From Rickettsia rickettsii (GTDB lineage Bacteria; Pseudomonadota; Alphaproteobacteria; Rickettsiales; Rickettsiaceae): a stretch of DNA of 64,000 bases. Below the pieces are notes generated by a model. That model worked only from the letters and a program-made list of their open reading frames with translations. It did not search any database and was not told the DNA's origin. Positions 30,117-39,747 of the stretch are shown here, in pieces (position 1 is the stretch's first letter; each line of letters opens with the position of its first letter). Where the stretch lies: NCBI RefSeq assembly GCF_001951015.1, contig NZ_CP018914.1, positions 1-64,000 on the forward strand. The letters run 5' to 3'. The position numbers were made by a program, and so were the translations under genes.

Positions 30117-30845
30117 CTAGTGTAAATTAATAGCATCATTAAGATACATACAAGATAAAATAGTAAAAATATAAGCTTGAAGTATTGCAACAAAAATTTC
30201 AAACCCAATTAGTATCACCATAATAGGGATTGGCAGAAATTTCAAGTAAATCATTAATGACACGGTAAAACCGGCTATTACTTTTAATAAAACATGTCCT
30301 GCCATCATATTAGCGGCAAGTCGCAATGATAAACTAACCGGTCTTGCTAAATATGTAAATAGTTCAATTACTATCATCAACGGTGCTAACCATAAAGGAG
30401 TACCATGAGGTAGAAAAAGGGTTAAAAAACGTAAGCCGTGTTTTACAAAACCGACTATAGTTACTATTAAAAATACTAGAATTGCCAAGGTAAAAGTAAC
30501 GATAATATGACTAGTAGCAGTAAAGCTATAAGGTGTCATACCAAGTAAATTACAGAATAAAATGAAAATAAATAAACTAAAAACTAACGGAATAAATTTA
30601 CGTCCTTTTACTCCTATATTCTGATTTAACATATCAGCTACAAGATTATAAACTATTTCAGCACTCACTTGTAATCTAGAAGGTACTAATTTCCGCTTAT
30701 AAAAAGCTAAGTAAAAATAAGTTAGAGCTAAGATGCTAGCAAGTAACATATAGATACTCGAATTAGTAAAGCTGACGTCAAAACCGAACATTTTGATGTC
30801 TATTAATTTTTTGATATCAAATTGTGCTAAAGGGCTATGAGTCAT
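30117..30845 (-). CDS. atpB: ATP synthase F0 subunit a
   Basis: Subunit a carries the proton half-channels. The 242-residue membrane protein keeps [20 protein letters not shown], with the essential arginine in SLRLAANM, and the C-terminal helix [21 protein letters not shown]. The start at 30845 lies 4 bases after the atpI stop. The F1 genes are not in this window; in Rickettsia the ATP synthase genes are split between loci. Confidence 0.95.
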
Positions 30846-30849
30846 TTCC

Positions 30850-31113
30850 TTACTTTTTATTATTTACTTTTTTCCTTATAATGTTAAAGCCGGCAATCAT
30901 TCCTATTATTGTAAATATAATAAGAAATAAAGGTTTAGAATTAAAAATTTTATCCGTAAATATTCCAATTACGACACCTACCATTGTACCTGAAACTAAA
31001 TCTACAGCGATAGTGAATGGACTAATTTCTTGCCGAATTTTAGGATTAGAAAACTTAGTAGTTGTTAAGTCTTTAATTCTTGTTTTGATATCTTTTAGTT
31101 TTTCCGTATTCAT
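30850..31113 (-). CDS. atpI: AtpI-like protein (F0 assembly/Mg transport family)
   Basis: The small membrane protein has two hydrophobic hairpin segments ([19 protein letters not shown] and [19 protein letters not shown]), the AtpI/gene-1 pattern, where it helps c-ring assembly. The frame is open to 31146, but those 11 codons come from a palindromic repeat. The ATG at 31113 (MNTEKLKD), preceded by GGAG at 31122-31125 on the complementary strand, is the better start and gives 87 residues. Confidence 0.82.
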
Positions 31114-31124
31114 TAGTTTATCTC

Positions 31125-31216
31125 CGTCATTGCGAGAAGACGCCATAGCCGTCGACGAAGCAATCTCAGGATATTTAACGAGATTGCCGCACAGTCTACG
31201 ACTGCTCGCAATGACG
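31125..31216. repeat. Palindromic repeat touching the atpI ribosome-binding site
   Basis: The element runs from CGTCATTGCGAG to CTCGCAATGACG, with inner GCAATCTCA and CGAGATTGC. Its terminal C is shared with the complement of the GGAG ribosome-binding site of atpI. Confidence 0.85.
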
Positions 31217-31223
31217 ATCTAAA

Positions 31224-32057
31224 TTACAAGCTCATTTCATTTTTTGCTTTTTCTTTCTGCTCCTCTAAAGCTTTATCAATTGCTGTGGAAATAGTATCTA
31301 TGCTATAACTTCCTGTTTGTACTCCGTTAACGAAGAAAGAAGGAGTACCTATAAATTGGGGTGCTTTTGCTACAAAATTGGTATTAGCAATTAGTATTGC
31401 AGTAATTTTATCATTATTTAAACATTGTTTATATTCTTCCGGCGAAATACCGCCAAGTTGTCCTATATCAGTTAATAATTCTCTGTATTTATTGCTATAT
31501 GCCCACTTATCTTGTTGTATTAATATGATATTATGAAGTTGTGTAAAACTATTTGTATCCCCCTTGCAGCGGGCTAAAATTGCAGCATCTAAATCTTGTT
31601 TAGTAGCAATAAATTCACGAACCACATATGCAATTTTGTTAGTATCAATATATTTTTTCTTAAGTTCCGGAAAAATTGTTTTATGATAATAAGCACAATG
31701 TGGACAGGTAGGAGAAAAATACTCGACTACTATAACATTTGATTTTTTGTTACCAAGAACCATATCATTATCATCAACTTTAAAAGTGACTTTAACAGGT
31801 TTTATTGCAGGATTTTTTTGTTTGTGTGAAGCCGGCGTTGATACTTCATCAGTCTGATTATTATCATTAGCAGGAACTATTGATTCAGCCGTATTTTCAG
31901 AATTTACGGCTTCCTGATTCGTTTCTTTATAAGTTTCGTTATTTTGAGTTTCGTGCTCTATTATTTGTTTTTCCTCATGTTTCTTATCTTGTGCTTTTTC
32001 TTCTGAACAGCTACTCAAAAATAATAAAAATATTAGTATAGTAAAAATACTTCGCAT
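31224..32057 (-). CDS. DsbA-family thiol-disulfide oxidoreductase, lipoprotein
   Basis: The 277-residue protein begins with a lipoprotein signal (LLFLSSCS, lipid-attachment Cys at 17). An acidic, N/E/T-rich linker runs to about residue 85, and a thioredoxin-fold domain with CPHC at residues 118-121 and the cis-proline motif IGTPSFFVNG completes it. This is the COG1651/DsbA-like pattern, probably acting on disulfides in the periplasm while tethered to a membrane. The long linker would let it reach substrates. It shares the strand of the atp operon and ends 8 bases from the repeat. Confidence 0.88.
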   Translation of the reverse strand: MRSIFTILIFLLFLSSCSEEKAQDKKHEEKQIIEHETQNNETYKETNQEAVNSENTAESIVPANDNNQTDEVSTPASHKQKNPAIKPVKVTFKVDDNDMVLGNKKSNVIVVEYFSPTCPHCAYYHKTIFPELKKKYIDTNKIAYVVREFIATKQDLDAAILARCKGDTNSFTQLHNIILIQQDKWAYSNKYRELLTDIGQLGGISPEEYKQCLNNDKITAILIANTNFVAKAPQFIGTPSFFVNGVQTGSYSIDTISTAIDKALEEQKEKAKNEMSL

Positions 32058-32129
32058 ATTTATTCCTTTAACTTATTAATATTATCTACAATAAGATCGT
32101 ATCAATTTTATTTCAATAAAAATCTCTAC

Positions 32130-32158
32130 TTTATAATAAAAGAAAAATGTGTTATGCT
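32130..32158 (+). promoter_or_regulatory. Candidate promoter of the CarD gene
   Basis: TTTATA (32130-32135), 17 bases, TATGCT (32153-32158), about 62 bases before the ATG. A perfect TATAAT at 32132-32137 overlaps it but has no good -35, so the choice is uncertain. Confidence 0.35.
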
Positions 32159-32220
32159 ATAGAAAATAATAGTCTAACATTAAGTTCTTAGGCACTAAAA
32201 CCACTACGGAGGAATTAATA

Positions 32221-32742
32221 ATGGCAAATACAACACAATCCGAACAAAAATCTGAGTTTAAAATAGGCCAGAGAATTGTCTATCCTGCACATGGAGTTGG
32301 TGAAATAACAAATATAGAATATCATACTATTGCAGGTACTGAAATTAAAGTATATGTAATTTCCTTTTCGCAGGATAAAATGACATTAAAAGTGCCTGTT
32401 AGTAGAGCTGCGGTTGTTGGTCTTAGAGCGGTTGCAAGCAGAAAAGATTTAGATGTCATATATTCAACTCTTCAAGGTAAACCAAAACAAGGAAATAGAA
32501 TGTGGAGTAGAAGAGCCCAAGAATATGAAGGCAAAATTAACTCAGGTAATATTGTAGCTATAGCCGAAGTATTACGGGACTTACATAAAAATGTTGATAA
32601 TGATCGTTCTTACAGTGAAAGAACACTCTACGAATCAGCTTTAAATAGACTTGCAGGCGAGCTTGCTATCCTTGAAAACATCCACCCAACCGAAGCAATT
32701 AATAAGTTAGTTGAAGTATTGCGTGAAAAATTAGTAGCATAG
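32221..32742 (+). CDS. carD: CarD-family transcriptional regulator
   Basis: CarD proteins bind the RNA polymerase beta subunit and stabilise the open promoter complex. The 173-residue protein has the N-terminal RNAP-interacting fold (FKIGQRIVYPAHGVGEITNI) and the C-terminal helical DNA-binding part (KPKQGNRMWSRRAQEYEGKI, then RDLYESALNRLAGELA-like helices). The ATG at 32221 is preceded by GGAGG, a strong ribosome-binding site. It stands alone, divergent from the DsbA-like gene. Confidence 0.92.
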   Translation: MANTTQSEQKSEFKIGQRIVYPAHGVGEITNIEYHTIAGTEIKVYVISFSQDKMTLKVPVSRAAVVGLRAVASRKDLDVIYSTLQGKPKQGNRMWSRRAQEYEGKINSGNIVAIAEVLRDLHKNVDNDRSYSERTLYESALNRLAGELAILENIHPTEAINKLVEVLREKLVA

Positions 32743-32890
32743 TTATACTCGTTCAACTTGAAAAATTGACTGTGTAGTCTTTGTAAATCCTCGGATGCTC
32801 ACGTGTTAAAAGTATACGCTCTGCTCCTCGGCTTACAGGCTCCTTGCTCTTTTCCAAGTTGAGCTTCGTATGGCTACTCTTCATTTACTC
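32743..32890. repeat. Dispersed repeat, same family as 12543-12687
   Basis: It starts at the carD stop codon and shares TAAATCCTCGGATGCTCACG and TTTTCCAAGTTGAGCTTCGT with the element beside tRNA-Phe. A degraded CTACGACTACTCGCAATAACG end of another palindrome follows at about 32918-32940. Confidence 0.7.
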
Positions 32891-32988
32891 GGATTATATT
32901 TTTTATGGATTGGCTGTAGTCTACGACTACTCGCAATAACGAAAAAGCTGATCCATTCAACAAAGCAGACTTGACACGAACATTTTAA

Positions 32989-34593
32989 TTACTCTACTAA
33001 CAGATAATTCATCCGGAATTTCTCAAGGGATGTATTAACTGCATAGTCAACAAATTCTTTTAATAATTTTGGATCTGTTACTTCCTGTCCTTTATCGTCA
33101 CGAGCAGTTAAAAGTTTTGAATTAATTTTTTCAAGAACGCCTTTCTTAATATCATCAATATTATGCGTACCGTCTAACATTTCTAAAATATATTTTTCAT
33201 GTATCGGTATACCTACCATATCGTTAAGTCTATTAGTGACGCTAAACACGCTAGTTACATTATTAAAATATGCTTGTTTTGCTTGGTATCTTGCAAATTC
33301 GCTAGTTTTAGGTTTTTCAGTTATAGTTGCTATAGCATGAGGTTTTGTCTCAAATATTTTGAGATAACCTTGAAAAATGAATATGATAAAATGCTGTTCT
33401 AATGCTGCTAAGAAATCTTGTAATTGATATTTACCAAGCTTTTTAAAAGCTTCTTTTGCTACTTGTTCTAAGCTTATCGGATTGCTAATATTTTCGGCAT
33501 ATACATATAAAATAGCTTTCATGATCGGCGAAGTGGTTGAAATAAAAGGCTCAGGTAAATTTTCGTAATAGAAGCTAACATTTTCCTGTTCGTTAGTTAA
33601 ATCAACAGCTTTTTCTAGAATTACCGGTCTAATATTAAGGCTAGTAAAAAACTCTTTTAAATTATTAAATTCAATTTTTCTGTTTATAGGTATGTTTTGA
33701 TGACATAATAATGTCGAGCGGAACTTTCTATTAGTGATAAAATCCATATATTGCTCAGTACGAACAATATCATTAACTGCTTGTAGCTTTTCTGCTGCCT
33801 GAGTAGGTAAATTACCGATAAACATTGCAGTAAGCGACGTATCACCTAAGTAATTTAGATGATTTTTTTGAGCTTTTTCTATGAATTGGTGAAAATATAT
33901 ACCTGTATTAATTTCGCCTAAATATTCATGTAACACATATGAGTCCGTATATGCAGATAATAATTTTGTTTCATCTCGTAAGAAATTAGAATAAGGCGTT
34001 GTGGAGCTTTCTAATGAGTCATTGATGAACTTTAAAAGTAATTTAGCTTGCTGTAATTTATCATGGCTAGTATTAAATAGCTCTGAATGGAACATAATCA
34101 TTTCACGTATTGTGCTCTGCATATTCCAGCCCGGGAGCGTATTATAGCTTACAAAAGCTATGCCGTTCGGATTTAGCAGTTTATTACAGACTTTGAGTAT
34201 TTTATCTTGTACTTCTTCAGGTACCCATGAATATACGCCGTGACAAATTATGTAATCAAACTTACCGTATGACTCATCAAGGTCCAATATAGATAATGCC
34301 TTTAGTTCGGCATTTTTTATTTTCAAATCACTGATAATTTTTTTACCTAATTCTATTTGTGTTTTGGATAAGTCAACACCTAGAGATTGTGATTTAGGAT
34401 ATGTTTCAGCAAAGTTAAGCAGATTAACACCGATTCCACAACCGAGTTCAAGTATTTTAGCAGTTTCAAGAGGTGGAGGGTTTAGCCCGAATAGCTTGCC
34501 GATAGTTCTTAAATAAGGTGGGGAGGTATAACTGAAAGTAAATGGAGAATAAGGTACTTCATCATAGGATATTTTATTAGCTTGTTTTGTCAT
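32989..34593 (-). CDS. Protein lysine methyltransferase, OmpB-type (PKMT2-like)
   Basis: The 534-residue protein has a class I SAM-binding domain: ILELGCGIGVN at residues 47-57, GVDLSKTQIE, FDYIICHGVYSWV, and the family motif FVSYNTLPGW. A methyltransferase regulatory domain (about 200-310) and a C-terminal domain with a winged-helix-like region (about 360-420) follow. This architecture and length match the rickettsial enzymes PKMT1/PKMT2, which methylate lysines of outer membrane protein B; the region corresponds in order to the PKMT2 locus of typhus-group genomes. The subtype (trimethylating) is inferred from position and not proven. Confidence 0.78.
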   Translation of the reverse strand: MTKQANKISYDEVPYSPFTFSYTSPPYLRTIGKLFGLNPPPLETAKILELGCGIGVNLLNFAETYPKSQSLGVDLSKTQIELGKKIISDLKIKNAELKALSILDLDESYGKFDYIICHGVYSWVPEEVQDKILKVCNKLLNPNGIAFVSYNTLPGWNMQSTIREMIMFHSELFNTSHDKLQQAKLLLKFINDSLESSTTPYSNFLRDETKLLSAYTDSYVLHEYLGEINTGIYFHQFIEKAQKNHLNYLGDTSLTAMFIGNLPTQAAEKLQAVNDIVRTEQYMDFITNRKFRSTLLCHQNIPINRKIEFNNLKEFFTSLNIRPVILEKAVDLTNEQENVSFYYENLPEPFISTTSPIMKAILYVYAENISNPISLEQVAKEAFKKLGKYQLQDFLAALEQHFIIFIFQGYLKIFETKPHAIATITEKPKTSEFARYQAKQAYFNNVTSVFSVTNRLNDMVGIPIHEKYILEMLDGTHNIDDIKKGVLEKINSKLLTARDDKGQEVTDPKLLKEFVDYAVNTSLEKFRMNYLLVE

Positions 34594-34891
34594 AGTATTT
34601 ACATAAATTAAAAATCAATTTTAAGCATTTTCAAAAGATTAAGCAATATATTTATAAAAAACTTTAAATTTAACTAATGCTCATATAATATGTAAGTGAA
34701 GTGCAATTTTATTTTATGAAAAATAATAATAGTTATTTTGGTTTTTTAAGAGGTGCGATAAAAATCAAGAAGGATGAAATTTTTCTTGTGAATCTGATTG
34801 GGATAGTGCTTTATTGTATGGATCAGAAAATACTCTTGATTTCATTCCCGCTTTTAGCGGGTGTTGTTACATGGTGTGAGAAAAGTGTTCA

Positions 34892-35010
34892 ATGTCATTC
34901 CTGCGGAAGCAGGAATCCAGCATAAAGCGAGATAAATCGAGCTTTTAATTTCAAAAATTTGCTGTATTTAATACTTTTTTTCTGGATTCCTGCTTCCGCA
35001 GGAATGACAT
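34892..35010. repeat. Palindromic repeat with 29-bp perfect arms
   Basis: The arms 34892-34920 and 34982-35010 are perfectly complementary (ATGTCATTCCTGCGGAAGCA...). The central part (AAGCGAGATAAATCGAGC) recurs at 60670-60690. The spacer 34594-34891 holds only a short, unconvincing open frame and a degraded TCATTCCCGC half-element. Confidence 0.9.
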
Positions 35011-35021
35011 TATTAAACAAA

Positions 35022-36104
35022 CTATAACTTAATCAATTGTGCTTTATTTGCAAAATTTTCTATTCCCTCTAGATTGGTAGTGGTAACCCATAGTTGCATG
35101 TTTAAGCCGGTCAAAAATTCGATTAAATATTGACGTCTTTTGTCGTCTAAATGCACAAAGACCTCATCTAAAAGTAAAATCGGTGCTATTTTAGTTAGCT
35201 TTATAGCATAATTCATTTCAGCAAGGATTATTGCAATTAATATAGCTTTTTGTTCACCGGTAGAACAGAATTTGGCTAAGATATTTTTCTTTTGATGCTT
35301 TACTAAAAAGTCACTTTTATGAACTCCAAAACTAGTGCGACCAAGTAGTTTATCTTTGCTTCTTGTTTGATAAAGTTCTGCAGTAATAAAACTAACAATA
35401 TTTTCTTTGCCGTTTAATATTTTTTGTTCAACAATGCCGTCAATCGATAAATCGGCTTTTGGAAATTCATTTTCAAGATCATCTATTGCTTGCTGCATAA
35501 ATTCTAAGGTTTTTAAGCGATTATTAGCAATATGGTTAGAAATATCAGCCATCTTTTCTTCAATAATTTTAAGCCAATTATCATCTCTTATATCTTCTAC
35601 TAGAATTTTATTTCTCTCATGCATGTAATATTCGTATTTACTCACTAGCTCTGCATGCTTTGGATCAAAATTATAAACTATTCTATCAAGAAATTTTCTT
35701 CTATCATTGCTACCGCTTGTAAAGATTCCTTCCATGTGTGGAGTCAGCCATACCATGCTAGTGAATTTACTTAACTCATTATTGGCTATTTTACTTTCGT
35801 TATACTCAGTTATCCTTCTATTAGAACTACGTTTAAATTGGGTGGTAAATTCTGCAAGTCCTAGCTTACTTTGCAATAGAGCTTTAACTAGACAATGATC
35901 TTCTGAAGTTTTGCATACATTGGCAAGTTTTGCTGATCTCAGCCCTCTTCCTGGATAAAATAGCGATATAGCTTCTAAAATATTAGTTTTACCGCTACCG
36001 TTTTCACCTATTAAAATTATTGGTGTATTATCTGTTTTTAGTTCAAGATTTTTAAAATTACGATAATTTTCAAGACTTAAGGAATGTAGGAAGATATTTT
36101 TCAT
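35022..36104 (-). CDS. recF: DNA replication and repair protein RecF
   Basis: RecF is an SMC-like ATPase that helps load RecA at gapped DNA with RecO and RecR. The 360-residue protein starts with FLHSLSLENYRNFKNLEL, has Walker A GENGSGKTN (about residues 33-41), the family motif FVWLTPHMEGIFTSGSNDRRKFLDR-like region, signature FCSTGEQKA, and Walker B ILLLDEVFVHLD. Length and motif order are canonical. Confidence 0.95.
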   Translation of the reverse strand: MKNIFLHSLSLENYRNFKNLELKTDNTPIILIGENGSGKTNILEAISLFYPGRGLRSAKLANVCKTSEDHCLVKALLQSKLGLAEFTTQFKRSSNRRITEYNESKIANNELSKFTSMVWLTPHMEGIFTSGSNDRRKFLDRIVYNFDPKHAELVSKYEYYMHERNKILVEDIRDDNWLKIIEEKMADISNHIANNRLKTLEFMQQAIDDLENEFPKADLSIDGIVEQKILNGKENIVSFITAELYQTRSKDKLLGRTSFGVHKSDFLVKHQKKNILAKFCSTGEQKAILIAIILAEMNYAIKLTKIAPILLLDEVFVHLDDKRRQYLIEFLTGLNMQLWVTTTNLEGIENFANKAQLIKL

Positions 36105-36127
36105 TTTATGAAAGAATAATAGTTAAA

Positions 36128-36764
36128 TTATTGATACGTTGCATTTATACCGTCTAGAAATTGCCATAGTAGTTTTGCTCCTTGATATGCTAATGTTTGT
36201 TCTTTTGAGCTTAAATTATTAATCAAATTTGCACATTCTTGTGTATGCCATTGATCAACTTTACTATGAACAATGAAAAACTGTAAAGTTCTGTAATCTG
36301 AATTTCCATAAAATTTTTGTAATCCTTGAATTTTAGAGTCAGATACTTTAGGAGTCTGACGCTCATAAGCATAAAGTACTCCAAGACCTATAGCAAAAGA
36401 TTCCTTTGTTAATTTAATAATCTTGAACAAGTTTTTGAGTTGAGTCTAATTTAGGTTCTGAAGTGTGTTGGCTTCTTAAACATCCAAGTCCTTTAGCAAA
36501 ACGTTTCCATAGTTCCGGGTGATTCACCTTGTTCTTCTTCTATAAGATTACCAAGTAATATTTGTCTAGCTTGTATATCACTACATTTGGAATGTATTGC
36601 ACTTAATATAACGTGGGAACGCTGTAACGTGATGATAATATTCTTTTGTGTAAATTTGTAAAGTAGAATGAGTAAGTTTTCCCATATGCCATAATTGAAA
36701 AATGGATGATTTAAGAGGTTATATTGCTCAAGATTTTTATATTAAGCTGTTCTAAAAATTTCAT
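36128..36764 (-). pseudogene. CADD-like (TenA/PqqC-fold) p-aminobenzoate synthase homologue, broken
   Basis: The pieces in three frames assemble into a CADD-family protein: TLQIYTKEYYHHVTAFPRYI, DIQARQILLGNLIEEEQGE, LWKRFAKGLG, then YERQTPKVSDSKIQGLQKFY and SKVDQWHTQECANLI. CADD of Chlamydia is a di-metal oxygenase that makes p-aminobenzoate from its own tyrosine. The start at 36764 is one base from the folA stop, so it belonged to the fol operon. An early TAA and at least three frameshifts (near 36440, 36510 and 36590-36640) make it non-functional here. Confidence 0.82.
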
Positions 36765-36765
36765 C

Positions 36766-37260
36766 TTACCTCCTCTTAGTAAATTTATAAATCTGATAAT
36801 TGTTTGTTTTATCTATTATTACAGAATGCCATTCTGCTAAAAGATTAAGAGGCAAAAAAGTATCTCCATCATAATTTTTATTTATTTTTGTAAGTAAAAA
36901 TTCATCAATAAGATTTTGTTCTAGGAAAAGAGTTGCTATTTCTGTCCCTCCAACCATAAAAATTTTTTTATCAGTAAAAGGTTTTATTACCTGCCAAAAA
37001 TCATCTAAGGATTTAATAAAAAATATATTATTATAAGATTGTAATGGTGTATTTCTTGAAAAAACAATACAAATACAATTTTTTAAAATCTTTGTGGGTC
37101 TAGAGTCAAAGGTTTTTCGTCCCATGACTATAATATTATTTTTTACCGTCTGATAAAAATATTCAAACTCCTTAGTATAAGACCAAGGCATCTGACCTTT
37201 ATTACCTATCACCCCTTGTGGGTCACATGCCATTATACCGATGATTTTTCTATTTTTCAT
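36766..37260 (-). CDS. folA: Dihydrofolate reductase
   Basis: The enzyme reduces dihydrofolate to tetrahydrofolate with NADPH. The 164-residue protein has GVIGNKGQMPWSYTKEF with the active-site Trp and acidic partner region, IIVMGRKTFDS, and IFMVGGTEIATLFLEQ. The ATG overlaps the folKP stop (ATGA at 37257-37260 on the minus strand), so it is translationally coupled to a gene that is now broken. It is the only intact member of the cluster. Confidence 0.94.
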   Translation of the reverse strand: MKNRKIIGIMACDPQGVIGNKGQMPWSYTKEFEYFYQTVKNNIIVMGRKTFDSRPTKILKNCICIVFSRNTPLQSYNNIFFIKSLDDFWQVIKPFTDKKIFMVGGTEIATLFLEQNLIDEFLLTKINKNYDGDTFLPLNLLAEWHSVIIDKTNNYQIYKFTKRR

Positions 37261-38548
37261 AAGATATAGTTAATCATATGGTCTGCTACAAAAAATTTTT
37301 TATGCTCTATAACATTATGCACTCGTAAATAATCAACTACGTTTTCCATAAATATTTTGATATTGCTATTATTTCTAAGTCTCTTTCCGATGCTTTGGAA
37401 TTATAAAAAGCGGAAATATAAGATTTTCGTGAGTGTCCTAACAATATCTCACATCCTAGATTTTTAAATTCTTTAATATATTGTAATATATAAATTTTGA
37501 TAAACGGATTTTCCAAAACCAATTCCAGGATCAAGAATGATATTTTTTCTATCAAATCCACATTTTCTAATTTTGTTATTTCTTGCTCTGTCTATATATT
37601 TAAGCTAGCAAGCGGAGATTTATCGAAATCAAGACATTTTTGTTTTTGCGGTGGAACAGTTAATGAATGCATAGTAATAATTTTACAATTATAATCGGCA
37701 ATTAATCGTAATGTATAATCATCTAGATTATTTTTAACCAAGTTGATATAGGAAATAGGGTATTTTTTTAAAACACGTTTAATTACTTCAGGAGTAAAAC
37801 TATCAATACTGACTATAACTTCTTTTTCCTTTATAACTTCCTTAAGCTCTTCAAGAACATTATTGAGCCTTGCATATTCTTCATCTTCATTAATAATTAA
37901 AGCAGAAGGACGTGTTGATTGTGATCCAAGCTCAATTATTGTAGCCCCTTCATTATGAAAACTCAATCCTCCATCAGAAAAAGAATCAGGAGTAATGTTT
38001 AAAATACCGACAAATTGAGGATTTAAAACAAGAGAGCCTATAACTCCTTGATTTTCAATTAAATGTGCTATTTCTGCAAAGGTTTTATTGTTGTAAAAAT
38101 TATTGATCGGACATGAATAACGACATTCCAAGCTTAAACCTGCAATTAGATGAATAAGAAGATGAATAAGAAACGGTTTGTTTAATAATTCAGGATGCGG
38201 TATCTTTAAATCAGGTAAATCTATATGGCAATTATTCCAAAGTAGGATATCTAAATCAATAACTCTTGGAGACCATTTATCGTAAGAGCTTGCTCGACCT
38301 AGTTGTTTTTCAATCTTTTTAAGCTCAATTAGAAGTTTACTAGGCGTTAAAGTACTTTTGCCCTGCACCACCATATTTAAATATGATTTATCCCAAGCTT
38401 TATCTGCATCAGGTTGTAGAATAGCTTGTGTTTCAAAAATAATAGATTGCTTAAGCGATATAAAATTACAACTTTTTAGTGAATTTAGAGCTTTTTTAAT
38501 ATTTAAAAGTTTATTACCTAAATTACTGCCTATAGAAATATAAATCAT
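37257..38548 (-). pseudogene. folKP: Fused HPPK-DHPS folate synthesis enzyme, broken
   Basis: The intact gene would fuse hydroxymethyldihydropterin pyrophosphokinase (ISIGSNLGNKLLNI, then WSPRVIDLDILLW) to dihydropteroate synthase (FVGILNITPDSFSDGG, then ELGSQSTRPSA, then ILDPGIGFGKS, then EILLGHSRKSYIS). The first 318 codons are open to a stop at about 37592-37594. The remainder needs frame changes near 37555, 37495 and 37350. The fusion with no spacer is normal for Rickettsia. Its end overlaps folA, and its start overlaps the folB stop. Loss of the DHPS C-terminus, which carries the sulfonamide-site residues, should abolish activity. Confidence 0.88.
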
Positions 38549-38965
38549 AGTGTCTCCTTTCCTGAATAAGAAAAAGAAACGCCGCCATGCACTCCTGAAA
38601 CCGGTGATTTTAATTTAGTAACTGTTACGTTTAGAAAAATCTTTTCTAATTTAGATTCGATAAAATTTTGATAAATAATATCACATATATTTGTGCGGCT
38701 AAATACTCGATAAGATTAAAGTGATTTTCTTGAGAAAGTTTTTGTACTAGCCGTACGATTTTTGCATAACAAACAGTATCGTTTATATTATCCGTTACAG
38801 TAGCAAGGGGAGGAGTTGAGAGAAAGAGTTTATGTTAATTTTTACAGGTTGAGCGTGGTGTTTTTCTTGAGTACTGCAGCCAAGATGTACCCAAGTTATT
38901 AGTTCCGCAATATTAAGTTTACATGAATAATTTAAGTTGAAAGCTTGATACCTATCATAATATTA
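38545..38965 (-). pseudogene. folB: Dihydroneopterin aldolase, broken
   Basis: FolB-type sequence can be read in fragments: LITWVHLGCSTQEKHHAQPV, then PPLATVTDNINDTVCYAKIV, then HFNLIEYLA, then VTVTKLKSPVSGVHGGVSFS. Frame changes near 38805-38815 and 38680-38690 separate them. The final TGA overlaps the folKP ATG. The 5' end is uncertain; no clear start codon remains. Confidence 0.8.
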
Positions 38966-39006
38966 ATGTTAGTTTAGTATAAGCTCTGTATAAAAAGATA
39001 CAATAG

Positions 39007-39666
39007 TTAAATTGATATACCGCCACTTTTTTTAAAGCCGACATGAGCTTTTTCAAGTTTTTTAATAAGTCTAGGTGAATATGATTTAATTTCTTTTTCC
39101 TTGCCACCTTCATATTTTTTAGCGAGTTTCATGCCCCCTTTGATCATATTATAGGCGAAGTTCATTAGCTTCGTTTCGCCTGCTATTCTTTTTGGGTTCA
39201 TAAACATATAAATTTGGTAAACGGCAAAGCTTTTTAATAAACGTTTTAAGTCTATTCTAGCTTGTTTGGTTAAACCTTGTAATTTGTCTTTTGGGTTTGT
39301 AAGGTTTTTATTAGCATCTCTAACTATTTTAGAATGCTGATGCATTAAATAATTACTGACTTCGGCAACATTCTTGTTAATGAGCTTCTCATCCATTTTA
39401 AGCTTTAAGTTTTTAGTTTTACCTAAATACTTACGGATTAATAAGATAATCCGACTTTGCAGTTGAGTTAAATCCATAGTTTGTTCATTTAAGATAGAAA
39501 GCATTCGTTCCATCTCATACTCAAATTCTTCATTTTGGCTTAATTCTTCAAAAATTTCCTCTACCTCTTTACTTTCAAGTACAAGATCGTCACTAATACC
39601 CATTAATGCATCTTTTATTTGATCAGCAATTTTTTTGGTATCTTCGGAAAATTGATTATTTGTCAT
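39007..39666 (-). CDS. Conserved rickettsial hypothetical protein
   Basis: This 219-residue soluble, charged, mostly helical protein has no signal peptide or membrane segment. An acidic N-terminal half (EVEEIFEELSQNEEFEYEME) is followed by a basic C-terminal half (PRLIKKLEKAHVGFKKSG). The frame is fully open, codon use matches neighbours, and the start MTNNQFSEDTKK has no competing upstream ATG. I recognise no functional domain. It stands between the fol cluster and a large pseudogene. Confidence 0.7.
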   Translation of the reverse strand: MTNNQFSEDTKKIADQIKDALMGISDDLVLESKEVEEIFEELSQNEEFEYEMERMLSILNEQTMDLTQLQSRIILLIRKYLGKTKNLKLKMDEKLINKNVAEVSNYLMHQHSKIVRDANKNLTNPKDKLQGLTKQARIDLKRLLKSFAVYQIYMFMNPKRIAGETKLMNFAYNMIKGGMKLAKKYEGGKEKEIKSYSPRLIKKLEKAHVGFKKSGGISI

Positions 39667-39747
39667 AATCTAATTCATCGTTAAATATAGCTATTCTTAT
39701 ACTAGCACCACATTTCTGCTTGTCTATTAAAATTGTATTAAGAGATA

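Noticed and set aside
29954-30208. 84-codon minus-strand frame between atpB and atpE
   Set aside because: It is made of the antisense reading of RPE1 plus part of atpB in another frame, with no independent support.
30824-31222. 132-codon plus-strand frame opposite atpI
   Set aside because: It is antisense to a conserved F0 operon gene and ends in the palindrome.
34701-34925. 74-codon plus-strand frame with FLRGAIKIKKD, slightly antitoxin-like
   Set aside because: It runs into a palindromic repeat, has no clear start context, and the similarity to antitoxin C-termini is too weak to call.
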